This document shows, piece after piece, positions 9,912-20,173 of a stretch of 64,000 nt of DNA. This DNA is from Tubiluchus corallicola (lineage: Eukaryota; Priapulida; Priapulimorpha; Priapulimorphida; Tubiluchidae), in contig JAQGDQ010000189.1 of assembly GCA_030141605.1 (NCBI GenBank), forward strand, positions 1 to 64,000, given 5' to 3'. Under the pieces are notes generated by a model. The model did not search any database, was not told the DNA's origin, and saw only the letters and a list, made by a program, of their open reading frames with translations. The position numbers and the translations under genes were made by a program. Every line of letters starts with the position of its first letter. Position 1 is the first letter of the stretch.

Positions 9912-9945
9912 AAAAAACCCGTGCCTTTGTCTGCAGCACGGGTTT
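9912..9945 (-). terminator. intrinsic terminator of cassette C
   Basis: A GC-rich hairpin (AACCCGTGC / GCACGGGTT) with a T run on the minus strand, 30 bases past the stop codon of cassette C. Confidence 0.85.
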
Positions 9946-9974
9946 GTAGTATTATTTTTGTTTTTCTTAATTAG

Positions 9975-11795
9975 TTATTGCCAATAGAGGGTAGGCCATT
10001 TACCACCATTATCATCCCACATCCAAGGTTCACTATCACTTGTGCCAAATTCCCAGTTAACGAAAACTTCAGCATCAGGATCCTGGCCTGTGTCATAATA
10101 TTTGCCTTCAGTTTTTCTCAGGTTAGAAGCAGCAGAAACACCTGTTCCTGCACTCGATCTGTCGCCCTGCTCTGCGCTGGCCATATCCCAGTAGCTGTTG
10201 GTAGTCGAATTATTTCCTTGATCGCCTCCAAACCCTCCTGTAGAACCATCATCTACTCCTGTAACTTTACCTGTAGCATAACACCTTTTTACTAAGGCAT
10301 CAGAATAGTGTAGACGCCCAAAAAATCCTCCTACGCGTTGTATCCCTTCTACATTGCCTGTGGCATAACTATCCTCAATATCTCCCCTGAAAAAACGTCC
10401 TACCAGACCACCAGCATATCCGTCATCTCCAGTCCCCTTTACATTGCCTGTGGCATAACTTCTGTAAACCTTGCCATGATTACCGGTAGAACTCTGACCA
10501 ACTACTCCCACCAGGCCACCAACATAATTACTTCCTGTAACATCTCCCGTGGCATAACTATTTTTAATATAAGCTGATTGTGTGGTAGAGTTAACTAATC
10601 CCACCAAACCACCGACAGAATTATTTCCCGTTACATTGCCTGTAGTGTAACAGTTGTTAACAGTGCTATTTTTAGCAAGGTTTCCCACCAGGCCACCGAC
10701 AAAATTATTTCCCGTCACATTGCCTGTAACATAACAGTTGGTAGCAAATGCACCATCAACTATAACGAGCCCCGCCAGGCCACCAACGTAATCAAGTCCC
10801 GTCACACCGTCATCCGATATTTCTATACCCACATTATTGATGGCTGAAGAGCTAAAAGCAGAGCCAAACAGACCTACATAATTTATATTTCTATCTATAA
10901 AGAAATTTTTTATCACATACCCTTTCCCATCAAGTGTGCCTCTAAAATGTTCAGGCCCATTGCCCAAAGGATTAAAACCTTCTTTAGGTAGCTCTTCCGG
11001 GAAAATGCCTTCTGTTTGTGAGGGAGCAGGCAGCTCTATATCATTCATCAAAGTGTAATGACCTAGTAGATTATATTTTATCCCCTGCAGATCCTGCCAG
11101 CTCTTTATATTATACTGCTCTTTGGTAGTGCTATGGCTAAATTTATCACTTTCTATGGTTAATTCAATGTCAACATTGCCATTCGGTATAGACTTCCAAT
11201 CAGAAGTACTCAGATTGCCTATTGTACCATTACCGTCTTTTACTTCTACTGTACCATTTGCAGTTTTATCTGCTATCTTCAATGTGTAATTGTAGCTCCC
11301 CTCTGCTATATCACTTATCTCAAACAGATCGGGTTTTTCAAAATCCCCTGCTCCTACACGGTTCTCTCTCTCGTAATAGCTCACGGTAGCGAAAGAGGGC
11401 TGTGGCTTTATCGTAACTGTTACTTTATACTCCTGCTCGTCGCCATTCTCCGCTGTTACTATGTAAGTTGTAGGGTTTGTTTTTTCAAAGTCTATACGCA
11501 CTCCACTATCAGGACTAATAGTGGCACCATCAGATATCACTATTGTAGGGATTAGAAAAAGGTTTGTACTACTAAAAGGAACTTTTAGCTCAATTTCTGT
11601 GCCTGTGATTACACCCGCATCTACATCGACAGCTAATGACCCATTGACACTTTTCCTAAACGCAAACTCAGTAATCAGATTCTCATCGGAGAGAGGTGGT
11701 TTTTCATCCCCTTTATCCCCTTTTTTACATCCAAATGTAATAGCTAGGAGCAATATAAGTATATTGATTAGTGGTTTAAATGCTGCTGTTTTCAT
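9975..11795 (-). CDS. cassette C: shortest intact DUF5018/GLUG lipoprotein
   Basis: This is a 606-residue lipoprotein starting at MKTAAFKPL with lipobox AITFGC and KKGDKGDEK after the Cys; the GDK triplet is extra relative to B and D. It has one DUF5018-like domain (ENLITEFAF to YKVTV), the constant SYYERENRVGAG linker, a QYNIKSWQDLQG block and about eight GLUG repeats. The frame is intact with its own promoter and terminator. Its C-terminal third is nearly identical to cassette B. Surface location is inferred from the lipobox and the acidic residues after Cys; the ligand is unknown. Confidence 0.9.
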   Translation of the reverse strand: MKTAAFKPLINILILLLAITFGCKKGDKGDEKPPLSDENLITEFAFRKSVNGSLAVDVDAGVITGTEIELKVPFSSTNLFLIPTIVISDGATISPDSGVRIDFEKTNPTTYIVTAENGDEQEYKVTVTIKPQPSFATVSYYERENRVGAGDFEKPDLFEISDIAEGSYNYTLKIADKTANGTVEVKDGNGTIGNLSTSDWKSIPNGNVDIELTIESDKFSHSTTKEQYNIKSWQDLQGIKYNLLGHYTLMNDIELPAPSQTEGIFPEELPKEGFNPLGNGPEHFRGTLDGKGYVIKNFFIDRNINYVGLFGSAFSSSAINNVGIEISDDGVTGLDYVGGLAGLVIVDGAFATNCYVTGNVTGNNFVGGLVGNLAKNSTVNNCYTTGNVTGNNSVGGLVGLVNSTTQSAYIKNSYATGDVTGSNYVGGLVGVVGQSSTGNHGKVYRSYATGNVKGTGDDGYAGGLVGRFFRGDIEDSYATGNVEGIQRVGGFFGRLHYSDALVKRCYATGKVTGVDDGSTGGFGGDQGNNSTTNSYWDMASAEQGDRSSAGTGVSAASNLRKTEGKYYDTGQDPDAEVFVNWEFGTSDSEPWMWDDNGGKWPTLYWQ

Positions 11796-11826
11796 ATTCT
11801 TAATAAATTTATTAAAGTGATCTTCG

Positions 11827-11855
11827 CAAAGATAAAGAAAATGTCTTTGCGGAAA
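11827..11855 (-). promoter_or_regulatory. promoter of cassette C
   Basis: On the minus strand TTTC, a 17-base spacer and TATCTTTG fit the Bacteroidota consensus TTTG / TAnnTTTG. The same sequence sits at the same distance (about 30 bases) before cassettes D and, slightly farther away (about 47 bases), before E and F. Confidence 0.65.
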
Positions 11856-12007
11856 GTTAATTAATTTTATTCTATTCTGCTTTATTGTTTTTTTTTAACA
11901 CTTCTTGTTCTTTATTTCTATCTTGAACCTTTCTTCTATACTGACTTGATGATAGTTTTTTGCTTGTTTATCCAGTGTTTGAGAGGGAATACTTTTGGTA
12001 ACAGAAT

Positions 12008-12043
12008 AAAAAAAACCCGTGCCTTTGTCTGCAGCACGGGTTT
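12008..12043 (-). terminator. intrinsic terminator of cassette D
   Basis: The same hairpin as at the other cassettes, with a slightly longer T run on the minus strand, 22 bases past the stop codon. Confidence 0.85.
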
Positions 12044-12064
12044 GTAGTATTATTTTTGTTTTTC

Positions 12065-14116
12065 TTAATTAGTATATTGCCAATAGAGGGTAGGCCATTT
12101 ACCACCATTATCATCCCACTTCCAAGGTTCACTATCACTTGTGCCAAATTCCCAGTTAACGAAAACTTCAGCATCAGGATCCTGGCCTGTGTCATAATAT
12201 TTGCCTTCAGTTTTTCTCAGGTTAGAAGCAGCAGAAACACCTGTTCCTGCACTCGATCTGTCGCCCTGCTCTGCACTGGCCATATCCCAGTAGCTGTTGG
12301 TAGTCGAACTATTTCCTTGATCGCCTCCAAACCCTCCTGTATAACTATCATCTACTCCTGTAACTTTACCTGTAGCATAACACCTTTTTACTAAGGCATC
12401 ATTATAGTGTAGACGCCCAAAAAATCCTCCTACGTATAGTTTCCCTTCTACATTGCCTGTGGCATAACTATCCTCAATATCTCCCCTGAAAAAACGTCCT
12501 ACCAGACCACCAGCATATCCGTCATCTCCAGTCCCCTTTACATTGCCTGTGGCATAACTTCTGTAAACCTTGCCATGATTACCGATAGAACTATGACCAA
12601 CTACTCCCACCAGGCCACCAACATAATTATTTCCCGTTACATTGCCTGTAGTGTAACAGTTGTTAACAGCGCTACTTCGATCAAGGGTTCCCACCAGGCC
12701 ACCAACGTGATTACGTCCCGTCACATTGCCTGTAACATAACAGTTGGTAGCAAATAATCCACCAGTATAAACGAACCCCACCAGGCCACCAACGTAATCA
12801 AGTCCCGTCACACCGCCATCCGATATTTCTATACCCACATTATTGATGTTATAGTTGTTGTTTGTAGAGATATTAGTATAGCCAAACAGACCTACATAAT
12901 TTATATTTCTATCTATAAAGAAATTTTTTATCACATACCCATTCCCATCAAGTGTGCCTGTAAAACTACGATGACGCGCATTGCCCAAAGGATTAAAACC
13001 TTCTTTAGGTAGCTCTTCCGGGAAAATGCCTTCTGTTTGGGAGGGTTCTGGCAGCTCTATATCATTCATCAAAGTGTAACGACCACCTAGATTATATTTT
13101 ATCCCCTGCAGATCCTGCCAGCTCTTTATATTATACTGCTCTTTGGTAGTGTTGTAGCTAAAGGTAGAACCTTCTAAGGTTAATGCAATGATAATATTGC
13201 CATCATCTATTTCATTCCAGTCAGAAGCAAGCAGCGTACTGCCGCCTATTGTACCATTACCGTCTTTTACTTCTACTGTACCATTTGCAGTTTTATCTGC
13301 TATCTTCAATGTGTAATTGTAGCTCCCCTCTGCTATATCACTTATCTCAAACAGATCGGGTTTTTCAAAATCCCCTGCTCCTACACGGTTCTCTCTCTCG
13401 TAATAGCTCACGGTAGCGAAAGAGGGCTGTGGCTTTATCGTAACTGTTACTTTATAGTCCTGCGTAGAGGTTTCATTTTCTGATGTTACAGTGTAAGTAA
13501 CAGCGCCGTATGTAAAGTTGACCTCTGTTTCTCCACTTGTTTGTTGTTCTCCATCTACCGTTACTGTGGCTCCCTCAGATACCTCAAAAGTGGCTACTAA
13601 CGCTTCTACATCTGTACCAAAAGGTACTGTTAGTTCAATGTTAGTTCCTTCTATCTCTCCGGCGTCAACATCATCCTTGAACCCATTCTTGCCTGCCTCA
13701 AATACATAGCTCGTAATCAAGTTTTCACTACTTCCAGGTAACTTCGTAACTGTTACTTTATACTCCTGCTCGTCGCCATTCTCCGCTGTTACTATGTAAG
13801 TTGTAGGGTTTGTTTTTTCAAAGTCTATACGCACTCCACTATCAGGACTAATAGTGGCACCATCAGATATCACTATTGTAGGGATTAGAAAAAGGTTTGT
13901 ACTAAAAGGAACTTTTAGCTCAATTTCTGTGCCTGTGATTACACCCGCATCTACATCGACAGCTAATGACCCATTGACACTTTTCCTAAACGCAAACTCA
14001 GTAATCAGATTCTCATCGGAGAGAGGTGGTTTTTCATCCCCTTTTTTGCATCCAAATGTAATAGCTAGGAGCAATATAAGTATATTGATTAGTGGTTTAA
14101 ATGCTGCTGTTTTCAT
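12065..14116 (-). CDS. cassette D: DUF5018/GLUG lipoprotein
   Basis: This is a 683-residue intact lipoprotein starting at MKTAAFKPL, lipobox AITFGC, then KKGDEK. It has two DUF5018-like domains (the second starts ENLITSYVFEAGKNG), the constant linker and GLUG repeats. One GLUG module that A and C carry is absent. It ends LYWQYTN, as do E and F, whereas B, C and G end LYWQ. The second DUF5018-like domain is shared with cassette E in its first half and with B/G-type sequence in its second half, a mosaic pattern. Confidence 0.9.
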   Translation of the reverse strand: MKTAAFKPLINILILLLAITFGCKKGDEKPPLSDENLITEFAFRKSVNGSLAVDVDAGVITGTEIELKVPFSTNLFLIPTIVISDGATISPDSGVRIDFEKTNPTTYIVTAENGDEQEYKVTVTKLPGSSENLITSYVFEAGKNGFKDDVDAGEIEGTNIELTVPFGTDVEALVATFEVSEGATVTVDGEQQTSGETEVNFTYGAVTYTVTSENETSTQDYKVTVTIKPQPSFATVSYYERENRVGAGDFEKPDLFEISDIAEGSYNYTLKIADKTANGTVEVKDGNGTIGGSTLLASDWNEIDDGNIIIALTLEGSTFSYNTTKEQYNIKSWQDLQGIKYNLGGRYTLMNDIELPEPSQTEGIFPEELPKEGFNPLGNARHRSFTGTLDGNGYVIKNFFIDRNINYVGLFGYTNISTNNNYNINNVGIEISDGGVTGLDYVGGLVGFVYTGGLFATNCYVTGNVTGRNHVGGLVGTLDRSSAVNNCYTTGNVTGNNYVGGLVGVVGHSSIGNHGKVYRSYATGNVKGTGDDGYAGGLVGRFFRGDIEDSYATGNVEGKLYVGGFFGRLHYNDALVKRCYATGKVTGVDDSYTGGFGGDQGNSSTTNSYWDMASAEQGDRSSAGTGVSAASNLRKTEGKYYDTGQDPDAEVFVNWEFGTSDSEPWKWDDNGGKWPTLYWQYTN

Positions 14117-14147
14117 ATTCTTAATAAATTTATTAAAGTGATCTTCG

Positions 14148-14176
14148 CAAAGATAAAGAAAATGTCTTTGCGGAAA
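14148..14176 (-). promoter_or_regulatory. promoter of cassette D
   Basis: TTTC, 17 bases, TATCTTTG on the minus strand, identical to cassette C. Confidence 0.65.
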
Positions 14177-14328
14177 GTTAATTAATTTTATTTTATTCTG
14201 CTTTATTGTTTTTTTTTAACACTTCTTGTTCTTTATTTCTATCTTGAACCTTTCTTCTATACTGACTTGATGATAGTTTTTTGCTTGTTTATCCAGTGTT
14301 TGAGAGGGAATACTTTTGGTAACAGAAT

Positions 14329-14362
14329 AAAAAACCCGTGCCTTTGTCTGCAGCACGGGTTT
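14329..14362 (-). terminator. intrinsic terminator of cassette E
   Basis: The standard cassette hairpin with a T run on the minus strand, 22 bases past the stop codon. Confidence 0.85.
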
Positions 14363-14383
14363 GTAGTATTATTTTTGTTTTTC

Positions 14384-16993
14384 TTAATTAGTATATTGCC
14401 AATAGAGGGTAGGCCATTTACCACCATTATCATCCCACTTCCAAGGTTCACTATCACTTGTGCCAAATTCCCAGTTAACGAAAACTTCAGCATCAGGATC
14501 CTGGCCTGTGTCATAATATTTGCCTTCAGTTTTTCTCAGGTTAGAAGCAGCAGAAACACCTGTTCCTGCACTCGATCTGTCGCCCTGCTCTGCGCTGGCC
14601 ATATCCCAGTAGCTGTTGGTAGTCGAATTATTTCCTTGATCGCCTCCAAACCCTCCTGTAGAACTATCATCTACTCCTGTAACTTTACCTGTAGCATAAC
14701 ACCTTTTTACTAAGGCATCATCGTGTAGACGCCCAAAAAATCCTCCTACGCGTTGTATCCCTTCTACATTGCCTGTGGCATAACTATCCTCAATATCTCC
14801 CCTGAAAAAACGTCCTACCAGACCACCAGCATATCCTTCATTTCCAGTCCCCTTTACATTGCCTGTGGCATAACTTCTGTAAACCTTGCCATGATTATCG
14901 GAAAAACTATTACCAACTACTCCCACCAGGCCACCAACATAATTATTTCCCGTTACATTGCCTGTAGTGTAACAGTTGTTAACAACGCTACTTCGATCAA
15001 GGGTTCCCACCAGGCCACCAACGTGATTACGTCCCGTCACATTGCCTGTAACATAACAGTTGGTAGCAAATAATCCACCAGTATAAACGAACCCCACCAG
15101 GCCACCAACGTAATCAAGTCCCGTCACACCGCCATCCGATATTTCTATACCCACATTATTGATGTTATAGTTGTTGTTTGTAGAGATATTAGTATAGCCA
15201 AACAGACCTACATAGTTCTTATTCTCTCTATCTATAAAGAAATTTTTTATCACATACCCATTCCCATCAAGTGTGCCTGTAAAATGATCATGCGCATTGC
15301 CCAAAGGATTAAAACCTTCTTTAGGTAGCTCTTCCGGGAAAGTGCCTCCTGTTTGGGAGGGTTCTGGCAGCTCTATATCATTCATCAAAGTGTAACGACC
15401 ACCTAGATTATCTTTTATCCCCTGCAGATCCTGCCAGCTCTTTATATTATACTGCTCTTTGGTAGTGTTGTAGCTAAAGGTAGAACCTTCTATGGTTAAT
15501 TCAATGTCAACATTGCCATTCGGTATAGACTTCCAATCAGAAATACTCAGCTTACTGCCGCGTATTGTACCATTACCGTCTTTTACTTCTACTGTACCAT
15601 TTGCAGTTTTATCTGCTATCTTCAATGTGTAATTGTAGCTCCCCTCTGCTATATCACTTATCTCAAACAGATCGGGTTTTTCAAAATCCCCTGCTCCTAC
15701 ACGGTTCTCTCTCTCGTAATAGCTCACGGTAGCGAAAGAGGGCTGTGGCTTTATCGTAACTGTTACTTCATAGTTCTGCGTAAAGGCTTCATTTTGTGAT
15801 GTCACAGTGTAAGTAACAGCGTTTGTAAAGTTGACCTCTGTTTCTCCACTTATTTGTTGTTCTCCATCTACCGTTACTGTGGCTCCATTAGATACCGTAA
15901 AAGTGGCTACTAATAACGCTTCTACATCTGTACCAAAAGGTACTGTTACTGTAATGTCAGTGCCTGTAATATCCCCATCAATGTCTTTGCCTAATATTCC
16001 CTGATTATTGCCTGCCTCAAACACAAAAGTTTTGATTTCACATTCACTACTTGCGGGTGCTTCCGTAACTGTTACATTATACTCCTGCTTTTCGCCATTC
16101 TCCGCTGTTACTGTGTAAGTTGTAGGGTTTGTTTCTTCAAAGTTTATAGGCACTCCACTAGCAGGATTAATAGTGGCACCATCCGATATCTCTATTGTAG
16201 GAGTTAACTCGAGGGCTGTACCAAAAGGAACTGTTAGTTCAATGTTAGTTCCTTCTATCTCTCCGGCGTCAACATCATCCTCGAACCCATTCTTGCCTGC
16301 CTCAAACACAAAAGTTTTGATTTCACATTCGGTATTTTGTGCTACTTCAACTGTTACATTATACTCCTGCTTTTCGCCATTCTCCGCTGTTACTGTGTAA
16401 GTTGTAGGGTTTGTTTCTTCAAAGTTTATACCCACTCCACTTTCAGGACTAATAGTGGCACCATCCGATATCTCTATTGTAGGAGTTAACTCGAGGGCTG
16501 TACCAAAAGGAACTGTTAGTTCAATGTTAGTTCCTTCTATCTCTCCGGCGTCAACATCATCCTTGAACCCATTCTTGCCTGCCTCAAATACATAGCTCGT
16601 AATCAAGTTTTCACTACTTCCAGGTAACTTCGTAACTGTTACTTTATACTCCTGCTCGTCGCCATTCTCCGCTGTTACTATGTAAGTTGTAGGGTTTGTT
16701 TTTTCAAAGTCTATACGCACTCCACTATCAGGACTAATAGTGGCACCATCAGATATCACTATTGTAGGGATTAGAAAAAGGTTTGTACTAAAAGGAACTT
16801 TTAGCTCAATTTCTGTGCCTGTGATATCTTCTGCGACTATATCGACAGCTAATGACCCATTGATACTTTTCCTAAACGCAAACTCAGTAATCAGATTCTC
16901 ATCGGAGAGAGGTGGTTTTTCATCCCTTTTTTTGCATCCAAATGTAATAGCTAGGAGCAATATAAGTATATTGATTAGTGGTTTAAATTTCAT
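14384..16993 (-). CDS. cassette E: longest intact array lipoprotein, four DUF5018-like domains
   Basis: This 869-residue lipoprotein starts MKFKPLIN; three codons (TAA after MK in the protein) are missing relative to its sisters, but the lipobox AITFGC followed by KKRDEK is kept. Four DUF5018-like domains follow. Domains 2 and 3 are close copies of each other (FEAGKNGF-DDVDAGEIEG), so they arose by tandem duplication. Then come the linker and GLUG repeats. The block from domain 4 through the first GLUG repeats is nearly identical to cassette B. The frame is intact. Confidence 0.9.
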   Translation of the reverse strand: MKFKPLINILILLLAITFGCKKRDEKPPLSDENLITEFAFRKSINGSLAVDIVAEDITGTEIELKVPFSTNLFLIPTIVISDGATISPDSGVRIDFEKTNPTTYIVTAENGDEQEYKVTVTKLPGSSENLITSYVFEAGKNGFKDDVDAGEIEGTNIELTVPFGTALELTPTIEISDGATISPESGVGINFEETNPTTYTVTAENGEKQEYNVTVEVAQNTECEIKTFVFEAGKNGFEDDVDAGEIEGTNIELTVPFGTALELTPTIEISDGATINPASGVPINFEETNPTTYTVTAENGEKQEYNVTVTEAPASSECEIKTFVFEAGNNQGILGKDIDGDITGTDITVTVPFGTDVEALLVATFTVSNGATVTVDGEQQISGETEVNFTNAVTYTVTSQNEAFTQNYEVTVTIKPQPSFATVSYYERENRVGAGDFEKPDLFEISDIAEGSYNYTLKIADKTANGTVEVKDGNGTIRGSKLSISDWKSIPNGNVDIELTIEGSTFSYNTTKEQYNIKSWQDLQGIKDNLGGRYTLMNDIELPEPSQTGGTFPEELPKEGFNPLGNAHDHFTGTLDGNGYVIKNFFIDRENKNYVGLFGYTNISTNNNYNINNVGIEISDGGVTGLDYVGGLVGFVYTGGLFATNCYVTGNVTGRNHVGGLVGTLDRSSVVNNCYTTGNVTGNNYVGGLVGVVGNSFSDNHGKVYRSYATGNVKGTGNEGYAGGLVGRFFRGDIEDSYATGNVEGIQRVGGFFGRLHDDALVKRCYATGKVTGVDDSSTGGFGGDQGNNSTTNSYWDMASAEQGDRSSAGTGVSAASNLRKTEGKYYDTGQDPDAEVFVNWEFGTSDSEPWKWDDNGGKWPTLYWQYTN

Positions 16994-17040
16994 ATTCTTA
17001 AGTAAACTTAGTTAAACAAATTAAACAAAGTGGTCTTCTG

Positions 17041-17069
17041 CAAAGATAAAGAAAATGTCTTTGCGGAAA
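17041..17069 (-). promoter_or_regulatory. promoter of cassette E
   Basis: TTTC, 17 bases, TATCTTTG on the minus strand. The leader between it and the ATG resembles that of cassette A more than that of C/D. Confidence 0.65.
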
Positions 17070-17221
17070 GTTAATTAATTTTATTTTATTCTGCTTTATT
17101 GTTTTTTTTTAACACTTCTTGTTCTTTATTTCTATCTTGAACCTTTCTTCTATACTGACTTGATGATAGTTTTTTGCTTGTTTATCCAGTGTTTGAGAGG
17201 GAATACTTTTGGTAACAGAAT

Positions 17222-17257
17222 AAAAAAACCCGTGCCTTTGTCTGCAGCACGGGTTTG
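17222..17257 (-). terminator. intrinsic terminator of cassette F
   Basis: The standard cassette hairpin with seven T on the minus strand, 20 bases past the end of cassette F. Confidence 0.85.
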
Positions 17258-17277
17258 TAGTATTATTTTTGTTTTTC

Positions 17278-19883
17278 TTAATTAGTATATTGCCAATAGA
17301 GGGTAGGCCATTTACCACCATTATCATCCCACTTCCAAGGTTCACTATCACTTGTGCCAAATTCCCAGTTAACGAAAACTTCAGCATCAGGATCCTGGCC
17401 TGTGTCATAATATTTGCCTTCAGTTTTTCTCAGGTTAGAAGCAGCAGAAACACCTGTTCCTGCACTCGATCTTTCGCCCTGCTCTGCGCTGGCCATATCC
17501 CAGTAGCTGTTGGTAGTCGAACTATTTCCTTGATCGCCTCCAAACCCTCCTGTATAACCATCATCTTCTCCTGTAACTTTACCTGTAGCATAACACCTTT
17601 TTACTAAGGCATCAGAAAAGTGTAGACGCCCAAAAAATCCTCCTACGTATTTTATCCCTTCTACATTGCCTGTGGCATAACTATCCTCAATATCTCCCCT
17701 GAAAAAACGTCCTACCAGACCACCAGCATATCCGCCATCTCCAGTCCCCTTTACATTGCCTGTGGCATAACTTCTGTAAACCTTGCCATGATTACCGGTA
17801 GAACTCTGACCAACTACTCCCACCAGGCCACCAACATAATTACTTCCTGTAACATCTCCCGTGGCATAACTATTTTTAATATAAGCTGATGATTGTATGA
17901 AAGAGTTAGCTACTCCCACCAAACCACCGACAGAATTATTTCCCGTTACATTGCCTGTAGTGTAACAGTTGTTAACAGTGCTATTTTTAACAAGGTTTCC
18001 CACCAGGCCACCGACAAAATTATTTCCCGTCACATTGCCTGTAATATAACAGTTGGCAGCAAATACACCAGCATCTGCAACGAACCCCACCAGGCCACCA
18101 ACGTAATTATATCCCGTCACACCGTCATCCGATATTTCTATACCCACATTATTGATGGCTGAAGAGGAGCCATAAGCAGAGCCAAACAGCCCTACATAGT
18201 TCTTATTCTCTCTATCTATAAAGAAATTATTTATCCGTCGCAACTTTTACACTATAGATCTGCGTAGCGCTGCCACCTTCTGCTGTTACAGTGTAATACA
18301 TAGCGCCGTATTCAAAGTTGACCTCTGTTACTCCACTTGTTTGTTGTTTTCCATCTACCCTTACTGAGGCGACTCCCTCAGATACTGCAAAAGTGGCTAC
18401 TAACTCTGTTATATCTGTAATTGAAAGGAACTGTTAAGTCAATAGTGAATCCTGTAATCTTTCCTGTGACGTCTTCAGTTATTCCATTAATCTCATTATT
18501 GCCTGTCTCTTTCTCAAACACAAAAGTTGTGATTGCGGGTGCTTCCGTAACTGTTACAGTATACTCCTGTGTGGAGGTTCCATCTTGTGCTGTTACAGTG
18601 TAAGTAACATCGCCTGTAAAGTCGACATCTGTTACTCCACTTACTTGTGTAATTCCATCTACCGTTACTGTGGCTCCCTCAGATACTGTAAAAGTGGCTA
18701 CTAACTCTGTTATAGTTGCATTGTAAGGAGTTGTTAACTCAATAGTGAATCCTGTAATCTTTCCTGTGACGTCTTCAGTTATTCCATTAATCTCATTATT
18801 GCCTGTCTCTTTCTCAAAAGCAAAAGTTTTGATTTCACATTCACTACTTGCGGGTGCTTCCGTAACTGTTACAGTATACTCCTGTGTGGAGGTTCCATCT
18901 TGTGCTGTTACAGTGTAAGTAACATCGCCTGTAAAGTCGACATCTGTTACTCCACTTACTTGTGTAATTCCATCTACCGTTACTGTGGCTCCCTCAGATA
19001 CTGTAAAAGTGGCTACTAACTCTGTTATAGTTGCATTGTAAGGAGTTGTTAACTCAATAGTGAATTCTGTAATACTTCCTGTGACGTCTTCAGTTATTCC
19101 TTCAGTCTCATTATTGCCTTTGTCTTTCTCAAAAGCAAAAGTTTTGATTTCACATTCACTACTTGCGGGTGCTTCCGTAACTTTTACAGTATACTCCTGT
19201 GTGGAGGTTCCATCTTGTGCTGTTACAGTGTAAATAACATCGCCTGTAAAGTCGACATCTGTTACTCCACTTGTTTGTGGGTTTCCATCTACCGTTACTG
19301 TGGCTCCCTCAGATACTGTAAAAGTGGCTACTAACTCTGTTATAGTTGCATTGTAAGGAGTTGTTAACTCAATAGTGAATTCTGTAATACTTCCTGTGAC
19401 GTCTTCAGTTATTCCTTCAGTCTCATTATTGCCTTTGTCTTTCTCAAAAGCAAAAGTTTTGATTTCACATTCACTACTTGCGGGTGCTTCCGTAACTTTT
19501 ACAGTATACTCCTGTGTGGAGGTTCCATCTTGTGCTGTTACAGTGTAAATAACATCGCCTGTAAAGTCGACATCTGTTACTCCACTTACTTGTGTAACTC
19601 CATCTACCGTTACTGTGGCTCCCTCAGATACTGTAAAAGTGGCTACTAACTCTGTTACATTTGTACCAAAAGGTACTGTGAGTGGGATATCTGTGCCTGT
19701 AATTACGCCCGCATCTACATCGACATATAAATTATCCTCATTATTGCCTGCTTCAAATTTAAAACTAATAATTGCGTTTTCACTAGAACGAGGTGGTTCT
19801 TCATCCCCTTTTTTGCATCCAAATGTAATAGCTAGGAGCAATATAAGTATATTGATTAGTGGTTTAAATGCTGCTGTTTTCAT
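17278..19883 (-). pseudogene. cassette F: DUF5018/GLUG lipoprotein with frameshift and internal deletion
   Basis: The start MKTAAFKPL with lipobox AITFGC, then KKGDEE, is intact. Four complete DUF5018-like domains follow; 2 to 4 are near-identical repeats. In the fifth, one extra base after the codons for PFN (about 18421) throws the frame and it stops at 18378. The shifted frame reads to 18235 and then joins, by a deletion of roughly 200 codons and another frame change, to the GLUG part (NNFFIDREN). The whole linker is lost. The GLUG half (18235-17278) is open to the normal end. Confidence 0.85.
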
Positions 19884-19929
19884 ATTCTTAATAAATTTAA
19901 GTTAAACAAAGTGATCTTCGTGATCTTCG

Positions 19930-19958
19930 CAAAGATAAAGAAAATATCTTTGCGGAAA
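19930..19958 (-). promoter_or_regulatory. promoter of cassette F
   Basis: TTTC, 17 bases, TATCTTTG on the minus strand. A nearby short duplication (GTGATCTTC twice) lengthens the leader. The promoter is intact although the gene behind it is broken. Confidence 0.6.
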
Positions 19959-20110
19959 ATTAATTAATTTTATTTTTTTTCTGCTTTATTGTTTTTTTTA
20001 ACACTTCTTGTTCTTTATTTCTATCTTGAACCTTTCTTCTATACTGACTTGATGATAGTTTTTTGCTTGTTTATCCAGTGTTTGAGAGGGAATACTTTTG
20101 GTAACAGAAT

Positions 20111-20144
20111 AAAAAACCCGTGCCTTTGTCTGCAGCACGGATTT
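20111..20144 (-). terminator. terminator of cassette G, one stem mismatch
   Basis: The same hairpin, but GCACGGATT replaces GCACGGGTT, so one pair of the stem is lost. The T run remains on the minus strand. Confidence 0.7.
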
Positions 20145-20173
20145 GTAGTATTATTTTTGTTTTTCTTAATTAG

